A stretch of DNA of 64,000 nucleotides from Shinella zoogloeoides (GTDB lineage Bacteria > Pseudomonadota > Alphaproteobacteria > Rhizobiales > Rhizobiaceae), in the NCBI RefSeq assembly GCF_030733845.1, contig NZ_CP132311.1, positions 2,483,501 through 2,547,500 on the forward strand. Direction: 5' to 3'. Below, in pieces: positions 19,514 through 27,944 of the stretch. Under the pieces are notes generated by a model. The model was not told where the DNA came from. It saw only the letters and a list, made by a program, of their open reading frames with translations, and ran no database searches. Each line of letters starts with the position of its first letter. The first letter of the stretch is position 1. Position numbers and translations under genes: made by a program.

Positions 19514-19999
19514 TCAGAGCTTCGACGCCACCGCTTCGAGCTGCGTCGCCACCTGCCCCCAGCCTTCGTGGAAACCCATCTTCTCGTGCGTCTCGCAGTC
19601 CTCCACGCTCCAGTGGCGGGCGATGGCGGTGTAGCGGGTCTTGCCGTCGCCGAGATCGTCGAAGAGGATTTCGGCGCTGAAGAAGGCCTTTTCCGTCGGC
19701 TTCCAGTCCGGGCCGAAGGCATCGGTGGTGATGATGCGCCTATCCTTCTCAACCTTCAGGAAGACGCCGGTCGAATCCATGTGGAAGCCGTCCGGGCCGG
19801 TCATGACGGTGCGGAACTTTCCGCCGTCGCGCGCCTCGATCTCGATGACCGGCGTTTCATACGGCTTCGGCGCAAACCATTGCGTCATCAGTTCCGGCGT
19901 CGTCCAGGCCTTGAAGAGCTGGGCGGGCGTGGCGTTCAGCACGCGGGTCAGCACCAGTTCGCGGTTGTTGGCGGGCTTGATTTCGGTCATCTCGGTCAT
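19514..19999 (-). CDS. SRPBCC/AHSA1 family protein
   Basis: 161 residues from the ATG at 19999, chosen because GAGGAG precedes it; an in-frame Met lies 36 bases upstream. LTRVLNATPAQLFKAWTTPELMTQWFAPKP is the start of the START-like helix-grip fold, and HEGWGQVATQLEAV is the usual C-terminal helix of AHSA1 proteins. Such proteins bind hydrophobic ligands or the Hsp90 ATPase; here the ligand is unknown. It is the third gene behind a DGPF protein and an ECF42-type sigma factor and is a probable member of that regulon. Confidence 0.85.
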   Translation of the reverse strand: MTEMTEIKPANNRELVLTRVLNATPAQLFKAWTTPELMTQWFAPKPYETPVIEIEARDGGKFRTVMTGPDGFHMDSTGVFLKVEKDRRIITTDAFGPDWKPTEKAFFSAEILFDDLGDGKTRYTAIARHWSVEDCETHEKMGFHEGWGQVATQLEAVASKL

Positions 20000-20079
20000 G
20001 TCTGTCTCCTCGAAAAGTGTTTTTGGCGGGTTCATGGCAAGGACGTCGGGGCCGCAGCCGATCCGACATATCCTGCCGG

Positions 20080-21336
20080 TTATTTTTCAGCCGCGGCCAT
20101 TTCGCGCTGCACGCTGTCGAGATGCTGGCGGATATGGGCGGCCTCGGCCGGCGACGTGGCGAGCGCGATGGCGCGGTCGAACGCCTCATGCGCTTCGCGG
20201 TAGCGGCCGAGCTGCTTCAGGAGGCCGCCGCGCAGGCCGTGGAAATAGAAATAGCCATCGAGCTTGCCCGCCAGCGGCTCGACGAGCGCCAGCGCCGCCT
20301 CCGGCCCCTCCCGCTTGGAAACGGCGACGGCCCGGTTGAGCCGTACCACCGGCGAAGGCTGGATGCGTTCGAGCGTCTGGTAGAGCAGGTCGATCTCAAG
20401 CCAGTCCGTCTCAGCCGCCGTCGCGGCACGGGCGTGCAGCGCGGCGATCGCCGCCTGGATCTGGAACGGGCCGGGCGCGCGATGGCGGATCGCCTTGTCG
20501 ATGAGCACCAGCGCCTCGTCGATCAGCGGCCGGTCCCAGAGCGAGCGGTCCTGATCCTCCAGCAGCACGATCTGGCCATCCTTGTCGAAGCGGGCGTCGA
20601 GGCGCGAATGCTGGATGAGCATCAGCGCCGTCAGCCCCATGATCTCCGGCTCGGCGGGGAAAAGCGCCAGCAGCAGCCGCGCGAGCCGGATCGCCTCCGC
20701 GCAGAATGGTGTATCCGCTTTGTCGGGCGCGCCGGCCGAATAGCCCTCATTGAAGACGAGATAGAGCATCGCGGCGACGAGGCCGAGCCGCTCGGCCCGC
20801 GCCACGGCGTCCGGCGTCTCGAAGGGAATGCCGGCGGCGCCGACCTTCGCCTTGGCGCGGGTGATGCGCTGCTCCATCGCCGCCTCCGAAACGAGGAAGG
20901 CCCGCGCAATCTGCCGGACCGAGAGGCCGGAGACGATGCGTAGCGCCAGCGCGATCTGCTGCGTCGCCGGCAGGTCCGGATGGCAGCAGACGAAGAGCAG
21001 GCGCAGGATGTCGTCACGGTAATGCGCGCCGTCCAGCCGGTCCGCGAGGTCGTCTTCCCTGTCTTCGAGGTCGGACAGCACCTCCTCGGACGGAAGCGGC
21101 TGGAGCTTTGCGCGCTTGCGCACTTGGTCAATGCCGCTGTTGCGGCCGACGAAGATGAGCCAGGCTGCCGGATCGCGCGGCGGGCCCTTGTCGGGCCAGG
21201 TCTTCAGCGCGCGCAGGCAGGCTTCCTGAAAAGCCTCCTCCGCCATGTCGAGGTCACGGAAATAGCGCAGCAGCGCCCCCATGGCCTGCGGCCGCGCCGA
21301 CGTCAGTGCCAGATCGATCCAGGCAAGGTCTGTCAT
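20080..21336 (-). CDS. ECF42-type RNA polymerase sigma factor with C-terminal TPR-like extension
   Basis: 418 residues. Region 2 lies at about 15-75 (ALLRYFRDLDMAEEAFQEACLRAL) and region 4 at about 125-175 (ALRIVSGLSVRQIARAFLVSEAAMEQRITRAK). A roughly 230-residue C-terminal helical extension (DUF6596/TPR-like) is diagnostic of group ECF42. These sigmas have no anti-sigma factor; the extension controls activity, and DGPF/YciI genes are their typical partners and targets. The start overlaps the stop of the YciI gene by four bases (ATGA). Confidence 0.9.
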   Translation of the reverse strand: MTDLAWIDLALTSARPQAMGALLRYFRDLDMAEEAFQEACLRALKTWPDKGPPRDPAAWLIFVGRNSGIDQVRKRAKLQPLPSEEVLSDLEDREDDLADRLDGAHYRDDILRLLFVCCHPDLPATQQIALALRIVSGLSVRQIARAFLVSEAAMEQRITRAKAKVGAAGIPFETPDAVARAERLGLVAAMLYLVFNEGYSAGAPDKADTPFCAEAIRLARLLLALFPAEPEIMGLTALMLIQHSRLDARFDKDGQIVLLEDQDRSLWDRPLIDEALVLIDKAIRHRAPGPFQIQAAIAALHARAATAAETDWLEIDLLYQTLERIQPSPVVRLNRAVAVSKREGPEAALALVEPLAGKLDGYFYFHGLRGGLLKQLGRYREAHEAFDRAIALATSPAEAAHIRQHLDSVQREMAAAEK

Positions 21337-21707
21337 GTTATGGGTACTCCCGGATTGAAGAACTGCAACGGCCGGATTTCGTAGGTGCCGTTTGCCGGAT
21401 TGGCGGCGGAAAGCTCGCGCGCGAAGGTGATCGCTTCCTCCAGCGTTTCCGCCTCGAGCACGAAGAACCCGAGGAACTGTTCCTTAGTCTCGGCAAAGGG
21501 CCCGTCCATGACGATATGGTCCATCACGCCCTTGCGCACGGTGACGGCCGCCGTCGTCGGCATCAGCCGCGCGACCGGTCCCAGCTTGCCGGCCTCGGCA
21601 TAACGCTGGTTGACCGCGCCGAGATCGGCCATGACCTTGTCGTCAAGCTCCTTGCTCCAGGCGTTGACTTCACTTTCGGCGTCGTAACAAAGAACGGCAT
21701 ACAGCAT
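21333..21707 (-). CDS. YciI/DGPF family protein
   Basis: 124 residues. MLYAVLCYDAE at the start, VMDGPFAETKEQFLGFFVLEAETLEEA in the middle (the DGPF motif) and YEIRPLQFF at the end define the DGPF branch of YciI-like proteins. These small proteins have a dimeric ferredoxin-like fold and probably an enzymatic or binding role. It is the first gene of the ECF42 unit and is translationally coupled to the sigma factor. Confidence 0.9.
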   Translation of the reverse strand: MLYAVLCYDAESEVNAWSKELDDKVMADLGAVNQRYAEAGKLGPVARLMPTTAAVTVRKGVMDHIVMDGPFAETKEQFLGFFVLEAETLEEAITFARELSAANPANGTYEIRPLQFFNPGVPIT

Positions 21708-21803
21708 GGTGAACTCCCGTTGGCTGAAAGACGTAGGAGTAGCGTCTCAGCCGACAGCGTGCACCGGAATATTTTCGATTTTTGGGTGAAGACCCCCACC
21801 GGG

Positions 21804-22208
21804 TCAGATCTTGAACACGTCGTCCTGCCAGAACACGATGACATAGCCGCCCTCGGGCTCGGCTTCATCCGCCCAGGCCTGCAATTGCGAGCGATAGGGC
21901 TCGCGCCGCCAGATGTCCGGATGATCGACGTCGACCAGCACCGTGATCTGCGGCCCCTGCCGGTAGACCATCATGTGCGAGCGCGACGGCTCCCAGACCT
22001 CGCCGAGACTTGCATCGGTCATCCAGAGGCACAGGAAATCGCGACAGACCGATGGCCGGTCCGCATAGATCGAACAGCCCTTTCCCTCGATGCAATGGCT
22101 GCACCAGGCATTTGCCGGCTTCTCGAACAGATCGATTTCTGGCAGCCGGCAACAGAGCGTGCAGGTACCGCATGATCGCCCCGCGACAATGGTCGAAGAT
22201 GGTTGCAT
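21804..22208 (-). CDS. YkgJ family cysteine-rich (zinc/iron-chelating) protein
   Basis: 134 residues from the ATG at 22208; another Met 42 bases upstream is possible. It has the UPF0153/YkgJ cysteine pattern: CGTCTLCC near residue 12, CSHC and GCSIYADRPSVCRDFLCLW near residues 35-60. Members are thought to bind iron or zinc; no enzymatic role is established. It stands alone between the YciI gene and glpK. Confidence 0.82.
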   Translation of the reverse strand: MQPSSTIVAGRSCGTCTLCCRLPEIDLFEKPANAWCSHCIEGKGCSIYADRPSVCRDFLCLWMTDASLGEVWEPSRSHMMVYRQGPQITVLVDVDHPDIWRREPYRSQLQAWADEAEPEGGYVIVFWQDDVFKI

Positions 22209-22266
22209 GCGCGACCCAATAGCATCCGCAGGCACGGTGCAGAAGGGCAATCGGATTGGTGTATCC

Positions 22267-23763
22267 CTATCCCGCGCTCAGCGTCCGCCGCACCGCGTCC
22301 TTCCAGCCCCTGATCTTCACCGCGCGGGTCTTTTCGTCCATCTTCGGCTCGAAACGCGTATCGCGCGCCCAGGACTTGGCAAAACCCTTGCGGTCTGGCC
22401 ACACGCCGGCGCGCTGGCCGGCGAGCCAGGCGGCGCCGAGGGCGGTCGTCTCCAGAATGGTCGGGCGGTCGACGGGCGCGTCGAGGATGTCGGCGAGGCG
22501 CTGCATGGTCCAGTCGGAAGCGACCATGCCGCCGTCGACGCGCAGCACCGTTTCCTTGCCGTTGCTGCGCCAGTCCTTGTGCATGGCGTCGAGCAGGTCG
22601 CGCGTCTGGTAGCAGACCGCCTCCAGCGCCGCGCGGGCGAATTCCGCCGGCCCCGTGTTGCGCGTCATACCATAGATCGCGGCGCGCGCCTCCGGGTCCC
22701 AATGCGGCGCGCCGAGTCCGGTGAAGGCGGGCACGAGGTAGACGTTCTGCGTCGGGTCGGCTTTCGCGGCGAGGTCGCCGGTGTCGGGCGCCGCCTTGAT
22801 CACCTTCAGCCCATCGCGCAGCCATTGCACCGCCGCGCCGGCGATGAAGATCGAGCCCTCCAGCGCATAGGTCGTTTCGCCGTCGAGCCGGTAGGCGATG
22901 GTGGTGAGCAGGCGGTTCTTGGAGCGCACCATGTCGGGGCCGGTGTTGAGCAGCGCGAAGCAACCGGTGCCGTAGGTGGATTTCATCATGCCCGGCTCGA
23001 AGCAGGCCTGGCCGATGGTGGCGGCCTGCTGGTCGCCGGCAACGCCGAGGATCGGGATTTCCGCGCCGAACAGGGCTTTTTCCGTCACGCCGAAATCGGC
23101 CGCGCAATCCAGCACCTCGGGCAGCATGGCCTGCGGTACCCGCAGAATATCGAGAAGCTCGTCGTCCCAGTCGTTCGCCGCGATGTTGTACATCAGCGTG
23201 CGGCTGGCATTGGTGGCGTCGGTGACGTGCGACCTGCCGCCCGTCAGCCGCCAGATCAGGAACGTGTCGATCGTGCCGAAGCAGAGTTCGCCCTTCGCGC
23301 CCCGCGCCCGCGCGCCCTTCACGTTGGAGAGCATCCAGGAGAGCTTCGTGCCGGAGAAATAGGGATCGAGCAGCAGGCCGGTCTTCCTGGTGAAGGTTTT
23401 TTCGAGGTCCTGCCGCTTCAGCTTCTCGCAGTAGGAGGCGGTGCGGCGATCCTGCCAGACGATGGCGTTGTGAATCGGCTTGCCGCTCTCGCGCTCCCAG
23501 ACGACGACCGTCTCGCGCTGGTTGGTTATGCCGATGGCGGAAATGTCGGACGCCTTGACGTCGGCCTTCTTCAGCGCGGCCTTGACCGACCAGACGACGC
23601 TTTCCCAGATTTCCTCCGGATCGTGCTCGACCCAGCCGGATTGCGGAAAAATCTGCGTGAATTCCTTCTGGCCGGAGCCGACGACCTTCTGTTTGCCGTC
23701 GAAGACGATCGCCCGGCTCGAGGTCGTGCCCTGATCGATCGCGAGAACATATCCGCCCATCAT
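22267..23763 (-). CDS. glpK: Glycerol kinase
   Basis: 498 residues, FGGY family. [18 protein letters not shown] is the N-terminal ATP/phosphate loop; [31 protein letters not shown] is the FGGY signature region; the GFGVTEK and [13 protein letters not shown] segments lie in the C-terminal ATPase half. It phosphorylates glycerol to glycerol-3-phosphate. GGGGAGG precedes the start. No glpF or glpD is adjacent. The upstream region shared with bdhA has three AAAACG(C/A)A repeats, one between the -35 and start, suggesting repressor control. Confidence 0.95.
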   Translation of the reverse strand: MMGGYVLAIDQGTTSSRAIVFDGKQKVVGSGQKEFTQIFPQSGWVEHDPEEIWESVVWSVKAALKKADVKASDISAIGITNQRETVVVWERESGKPIHNAIVWQDRRTASYCEKLKRQDLEKTFTRKTGLLLDPYFSGTKLSWMLSNVKGARARGAKGELCFGTIDTFLIWRLTGGRSHVTDATNASRTLMYNIAANDWDDELLDILRVPQAMLPEVLDCAADFGVTEKALFGAEIPILGVAGDQQAATIGQACFEPGMMKSTYGTGCFALLNTGPDMVRSKNRLLTTIAYRLDGETTYALEGSIFIAGAAVQWLRDGLKVIKAAPDTGDLAAKADPTQNVYLVPAFTGLGAPHWDPEARAAIYGMTRNTGPAEFARAALEAVCYQTRDLLDAMHKDWRSNGKETVLRVDGGMVASDWTMQRLADILDAPVDRPTILETTALGAAWLAGQRAGVWPDRKGFAKSWARDTRFEPKMDEKTRAVKIRGWKDAVRRTLSAG

Positions 23764-23818
23764 TTCCTCCCCATCGGATGGCCTCTCCCAGCCCCTTCGG
23801 AATCTTCAATACGAGACC

Positions 23819-23894
23819 AAAACGAATGTCAAAGGAAAATAAAACGCAAATCCTGCTTTGCCCTCAGCGGGACTGTACCGCGCGTAAAACGCAA
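23819..23894. promoter_or_regulatory. glpK/bdhA divergent promoter region with three AAAACG(C)AA repeats
   Basis: AAAACGAA occurs at 23819-23826 and AAAACGCAA at 23841-23849 and 23886-23894, all in the same orientation and spaced 22 and 45 bases. On the minus strand a TTGACA hexamer (23827-23832) adjoins the first copy. TTTCG/TTTTCG-like repeats are used by DeoR-type glycerol repressors (GlpR); that assignment is an inference. Confidence 0.4.
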
Positions 23895-23958
23895 TTGTCA
23901 TCGCTTGAGTTTTAGGCGTAGGCTGCCGCAACGCAGCATATCGGGAGAGACAGAGAAC

Positions 23959-24732
23959 ATGAAGAGCGTCGTCGTCACCGGCTCCACCAGCGGCATTGGC
24001 CTTGCCATCGCCAGCGCCTTCGCGGAAAGCGGCGCCAACGTCGTCATCAACGGCTTTGGCCCGGCAGACGAGATCGAGGCGACCCGCGCCAGGCTGGAGG
24101 GCCTCGGCAAGGGCCGCGTGCTCTATCATCCGGCCGACATGACGAAGCCGCATGAAATCGCCGATCTCATCCAGACGGCGGTCGAGGAGTTCGACGGGGT
24201 CGATATCCTCGTCAACAATGCCGGCATCCAGCATGTCGAGAAGATCGAGGATTTCCCTGTCGAGAAGTGGGACCAGATCATCGCGATCAACCTCTCCAGC
24301 TCCTTCCACACCATTCGCGCCGCCGTGCCGCACATGAAGCGCAAGGGCTGGGGCCGCATCATCAACGTCGCCTCCGCGCACGGCCTCGTCGCCTCGCCGT
24401 TCAAGGGAGCCTATGTGGCGGCCAAGCACGGCATTATGGGCCTCACCAAGACCGTCGCGCTGGAAGTGGCCGAGAACGGCATCACCGCCAACGCCATCTG
24501 CCCCGGCTACGTGCTGACACCGCTCGTCGAAAAGCAGATCCCCGATACCGCCAAGGCCCGCGGCATCAGCGAGGCGCAGGTGAAAAGCGATGTCATGCTG
24601 AAATTCCAGCCGACCAAGGAATTCGTCGGCACCGACGAGGTCGCCGCCATCGCCCTGTTCCTCGCCTCGGATGCGGCAAAGTCGATCAACGGCACCCATA
24701 TCTCCGTCGATGGCGGCTGGACCGCCCAATAA
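23959..24732 (+). CDS. bdhA: D-3-hydroxybutyrate dehydrogenase
   Basis: 257 residues, short-chain dehydrogenase. GSTSGIGLA at residues 7-15 is the NAD loop; NNAG at about 92; the catalytic Ser in NVASAHGLVASPFKGAYVAAKHG with Tyr-x3-Lys near 155. The insertion TKEFVGTDEVAAIALFLASDAAKSINGTHISVDGGW is characteristic of BdhA, which oxidises D-3-hydroxybutyrate to acetoacetate during polyhydroxybutyrate use. A GC-rich hairpin and then xdhC follow within 54 bases. Confidence 0.93.
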   Translation: MKSVVVTGSTSGIGLAIASAFAESGANVVINGFGPADEIEATRARLEGLGKGRVLYHPADMTKPHEIADLIQTAVEEFDGVDILVNNAGIQHVEKIEDFPVEKWDQIIAINLSSSFHTIRAAVPHMKRKGWGRIINVASAHGLVASPFKGAYVAAKHGIMGLTKTVALEVAENGITANAICPGYVLTPLVEKQIPDTAKARGISEAQVKSDVMLKFQPTKEFVGTDEVAAIALFLASDAAKSINGTHISVDGGWTAQ

Positions 24733-24741
24733 GGCGCTCGC

Positions 24742-24764
24742 GCCGCCGGTGGATCGCCGGCGGC
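24742..24764 (+). other. Intercistronic hairpin between bdhA and xdhC
   Basis: GCCGCCGG (24742-24749) and CCGGCGGC (24757-24764) form an 8-bp GC stem with a 7-base loop, ten bases after the bdhA stop. No T-run follows, so it is more likely to protect the upstream mRNA or damp expression of xdhC than to end transcription. Confidence 0.4.
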
Positions 24765-24785
24765 CGGACGCGCAAGAAGGATGAG

Positions 24786-25607
24786 ATGAACTTTCTGCAG
24801 GACAGTCTCGAGGGCTTTCTGGCCCGAGAACACCGCGTCGTCATCGTCGACGTCACCGCCACCAGGGGCTCCGCGCCGCGCGATGAAGGCACGTTCATGC
24901 TGGTGGCGCCGACCGAAATCCGTGGCACGATCGGCGGCGGCCAGCTCGAATATTTGGCGATCGAGAACGCCCGCAAGTTGCTGGCGGATGCCGGCGGCGA
25001 GGCGAAGCTCGACATTCCGCTCGGCCCCGAGATCGGCCAGTGTTGCGGCGGCCGCGTCGAGCTCGCCTTCACCTTCGCGGATGAAGAGGCCCGCAACGCA
25101 CTCGATGCGCGCCTCGCCGAGGAAGAGCGCCGCAAGCCGCAGGTCTGGATATTCGGCGCCGGCCATGTCGGGCGGGCGCTCGCCGAGGCGATGACCCTGC
25201 TGCCGCTCAACGTTTTCGTCGTCGAGGCGCGCGAGAGCGAACTCGACCAGCTCACCTCCGAAGTGCACCACCGGCTGAGCGCCATGCCGGAATCGCTGAT
25301 CGCCGATATTCCGTCCGGTTCGGCGGTCGTCATCGTCACCCATGACCACGCGCTCGATTTCCTGATCGGACAGGCGGCGCTCGCCCGCACCGACCTTGCC
25401 TATATCGGCATGGTCGGCTCGAAATCGAAGCGCGGAAGCTTCCTGCACCATATCGAGGAAGAGGGCGTGGACCGCGCGGTGGCCGACCGGCTGGTCCTGC
25501 CGATCGGCGGCACGGCGGTCGGCGACAAGCGGCCGGAGGTCATCGCGGCGATGACCACCTCCGAGGTGCTGCTCGCCTTCGCCGCATGGCAGGCCGAACA
25601 GGCCTAG
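24786..25607 (+). CDS. xdhC: Xanthine dehydrogenase accessory protein XdhC
   Basis: 273 residues. VIVDVTATRGSAPRDEGTFMLV at the start with the conserved G-S-x-P-R, then GTIGGGQLEYLAI, GQCCGGRVELAF and WIFGAGHVGRALAEAM (Rossmann loop), ending with LPIGGTAVGDKRPEVIAA. XdhC binds the sulfurated molybdenum cofactor and inserts it into xanthine dehydrogenase. The xdhA and xdhB genes that usually precede it are not in this window; instead it follows bdhA. Confidence 0.92.
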   Translation: MNFLQDSLEGFLAREHRVVIVDVTATRGSAPRDEGTFMLVAPTEIRGTIGGGQLEYLAIENARKLLADAGGEAKLDIPLGPEIGQCCGGRVELAFTFADEEARNALDARLAEEERRKPQVWIFGAGHVGRALAEAMTLLPLNVFVVEARESELDQLTSEVHHRLSAMPESLIADIPSGSAVVIVTHDHALDFLIGQAALARTDLAYIGMVGSKSKRGSFLHHIEEEGVDRAVADRLVLPIGGTAVGDKRPEVIAAMTTSEVLLAFAAWQAEQA

Positions 25608-25780
25608 CGGCCGTCGAGAAAGCCGAGATCGCGCTTCAGATGATCGGAGAGCTCGCGCGGGTCGAGCCGTGGAAGACGCCGTACCGTCCGGCGGCGAAAG
25701 GCCATAGAGAGCTTATGCCAGAGGCTCGGCTCTCGAAACTGCAGGGCGCCCATTGGCGCCTGATCGACGATACATGTCAT
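25604..25780 (-). CDS. Small arginine-rich DUF1127 family protein
   Basis: 58 residues. The C-terminal part LPRLDPRELSDHLKRDLGFLDGR matches the DUF1127 pattern (leucine-rich helix, then L-x-D-x-x-x-x-D-L-G). The chosen ATG at 25780 has GAGG eight bases upstream; internal Mets at 25753 and 25705 are alternatives. It is convergent with xdhC (the stop codons overlap by four bases) and divergent from the LysR gene at 25881, the usual partner of such genes in rhizobia. DUF1127 proteins have been linked to RNA turnover and phosphate or carbon metabolism. Confidence 0.72.
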   Translation of the reverse strand: MTCIVDQAPMGALQFREPSLWHKLSMAFRRRTVRRLPRLDPRELSDHLKRDLGFLDGR

Positions 25781-25880
25781 GGCTAAACCTCATAAATCCC
25801 ATCCATTGCTTGCAGAGTGCGCCGGAAAATGATGGAATTCCAATCGAACCTTCGTCTGCATGCATAAAGAGAACTTGGTC

Positions 25881-26774
25881 ATGAAGATGTCGCGCAATTT
25901 TCCGCTCAATGCGCTTCGCGTCTTCGAGGCGGCCGCCCGGCAGGGCAGCTTCACGCGCGCCGGCGACGAGCTGGGCATGACGCAGACCGCCGTCAGCTAC
26001 CAGGTCAAGCTGCTGGAGGAGACGCTTGGCGAGACACTGTTCCTGCGCCAGCCGCGGCAGGTCATTCTCAGCGAGGCCGGCGAGCGCCTTGCGCCCAAGG
26101 TTGCCGAAGGGCTCGCCAAGCTCGCCGAAGCGGTGGCAGACCTGCGCGGGGCGAGCGAACAGAAGCTGCACATCCACTCGACGCCCACCTTCGCCACGCA
26201 ATGGCTGAGCCGCACGCTCGGCGACTTCCAGCTCAAGCATCCGAACATCGCCGTCCGGCTCTCCACCTCGCAGGAGGTGATCGACTTTGCCCGTGAAGAA
26301 GCGGATGTCTCGATCCGCTGGGGCAAGGGCGACTGGCCGGGCCTGGAATGCCACCGCGTCATGCGCATGGACTTCGCGCCCATGCTGAGCCCGGCGCTCG
26401 CCGAGACGATCGGCGGTATCCACGAGCCGGCCGACCTCCTGAAACTGACGATCATCAGCCCGCCGGACATCTGGTGGCGCACCTGGTTTTCCGCCGCCGG
26501 CATCGACAACCCGAACCTCGAGCGTTTCCCCCCGAACGAACTCGGCATCCAGACCATCGACGCACAGGTGGCCATGGCCGGCCAGGGGGTCGCGATCCTC
26601 AATCCCGGCCATTTCCGCGAAGAGGTCGCCGCGGGCCTGCTCTACCAGCCGTTCGAACTCACCTGCAACGACGGCCGCGACTACTGGCTCGCCTATCCGG
26701 AAAACCGCCGCAACATCCAGAAGGTCCGCGCGTTCCGCGACTGGATCCTCGCCACGATGCCAAAAGAGGTCTAG
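25881..26774 (+). CDS. LysR family regulator, GcvA-like
   Basis: About 297 residues from the ATG at 25881, preceded by AAAGAGAAC; a Met 21 bases upstream could also serve. The winged helix-turn-helix occupies residues 5-65 (NFPLNALRVFEAAARQGSFTRAG, MTQTAVSYQVKLLEE). The rest is a periplasmic-binding-like effector domain (HSTPTFATQWLSRTLGDF, NPGHF). The sequence resembles GcvA-type regulators. It is divergent from the DUF1127 gene, which is its most likely direct target; a role in the neighbouring purine genes is possible but not shown. Confidence 0.88.
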   Translation: MKMSRNFPLNALRVFEAAARQGSFTRAGDELGMTQTAVSYQVKLLEETLGETLFLRQPRQVILSEAGERLAPKVAEGLAKLAEAVADLRGASEQKLHIHSTPTFATQWLSRTLGDFQLKHPNIAVRLSTSQEVIDFAREEADVSIRWGKGDWPGLECHRVMRMDFAPMLSPALAETIGGIHEPADLLKLTIISPPDIWWRTWFSAAGIDNPNLERFPPNELGIQTIDAQVAMAGQGVAILNPGHFREEVAAGLLYQPFELTCNDGRDYWLAYPENRRNIQKVRAFRDWILATMPKEV

Positions 26775-26865
26775 CGCCGGGCCCCCGCTCATTGTCGCAC
26801 CTGCAGCAAACGCTTGCGCTTCCACAACGCATGATGTCATTAGGACGCTTCTCCGGAGACTGCCC

Positions 26866-27918
26866 ATGACCACAAACACAACGGCCGGACGGCCATGGAA
26901 AAGATTGGCGTTGCTCGCATCGCTTTTCCTGTATGCACCGGCCCATGCGACGCCCGTGCTCGTCGTCGATGCCGAAAGCCATCAGGTGCTTTATCAGGAG
27001 GATGCCGGCGCGCCCTGGTATCCGGCCTCCACGACCAAGCTCATGACGGCGTTCGTCGTGTTCGAAGCCCTCCGCGCCGGCGAAGTGAACATGACGACCC
27101 CCGTCACCATGACCCGCAACGCGACAAAACAGGCCTTTCTCGAATCCGGCCTGACCTTCGGGCGGACGATGACGCTGGAAGACGCGCTCTTCGCCATGCT
27201 CACCGCCTCGGCGAACGACGTCGCCGTCGCGCTGGCGGAAGCCGTGGGTTCCGACGAGAAATCCTTCGTAAAGCGCATGAACGAAGCGGCAACCCGCCTC
27301 GGGTTGACGGGTACCCATTTTGCCAATCCGAACGGCCTGTCGGACCCAAAGAACTACACGACTGCCCGCGACCTCGCGATCCTCGGCATGGAGGTGGACC
27401 GCCTGTTCCCCGAACATCGCCGCTTCTTCCAGGCCTCGGCCGTCACGATCGACGGCAAGGAGATCAAGTCCAACAACCTGCTGCTGACCCGCTTCAGCGG
27501 CACGATCGGCATGAAGACCGGTTTCATCTGCGCCTCCGGGCGCAATATCGTCGCGCTGGCCACGCGCAATGCGCGGCGCGTGATGGTCGTCATCCTGGGC
27601 GCGACGACGGAACGCGAGCGCAACGAACGCTCCGCGCAATATTTCACGCAGGCCTTCGACGGCCGCCTGCCTTCCGGCGCGGGGCCGGTGGAGAATCTGA
27701 AAAACCGCACCGGTGTCGCGCCGGAGGACATGCGCGTTCGCCTGTGCACCGACAAGAGCGCCGCCTACGAGGCGAGCCGCGACGCGCTCTATCCGATGGG
27801 CTTGCCGGGACATGACTCCTACCTGCGGGACCAGATACCCGGCCAGGTCCGCGCGATCAGCACATGGGCCGATGAAAACGTGGTGGATGTGCCGATACCC
27901 AAGGGACGTCCTTCATAG
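26866..27918 (+). CDS. Secreted D-alanyl-D-alanine carboxypeptidase (peptidase S11)
   Basis: 350 residues. A signal peptide (LALLASLFLYAPAHA) is followed by the serine DD-peptidase domain: STTK (nucleophile Ser and Lys, about residue 53), SAN (about residue 115) and KTG in GTIGMKTGFICASG (about residue 213). It trims the terminal D-Ala from peptidoglycan stem peptides in the periplasm. The C-terminal about 100 residues lack the usual PBP5-like domain and amphipathic anchor. It is a DacF-like, possibly soluble, enzyme and has no obvious operon partner. Confidence 0.9.
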   Translation: MTTNTTAGRPWKRLALLASLFLYAPAHATPVLVVDAESHQVLYQEDAGAPWYPASTTKLMTAFVVFEALRAGEVNMTTPVTMTRNATKQAFLESGLTFGRTMTLEDALFAMLTASANDVAVALAEAVGSDEKSFVKRMNEAATRLGLTGTHFANPNGLSDPKNYTTARDLAILGMEVDRLFPEHRRFFQASAVTIDGKEIKSNNLLLTRFSGTIGMKTGFICASGRNIVALATRNARRVMVVILGATTERERNERSAQYFTQAFDGRLPSGAGPVENLKNRTGVAPEDMRVRLCTDKSAAYEASRDALYPMGLPGHDSYLRDQIPGQVRAISTWADENVVDVPIPKGRPS

Positions 27919-27944
27919 CCACTGGCTGAAAGGCTTTACCGGGA

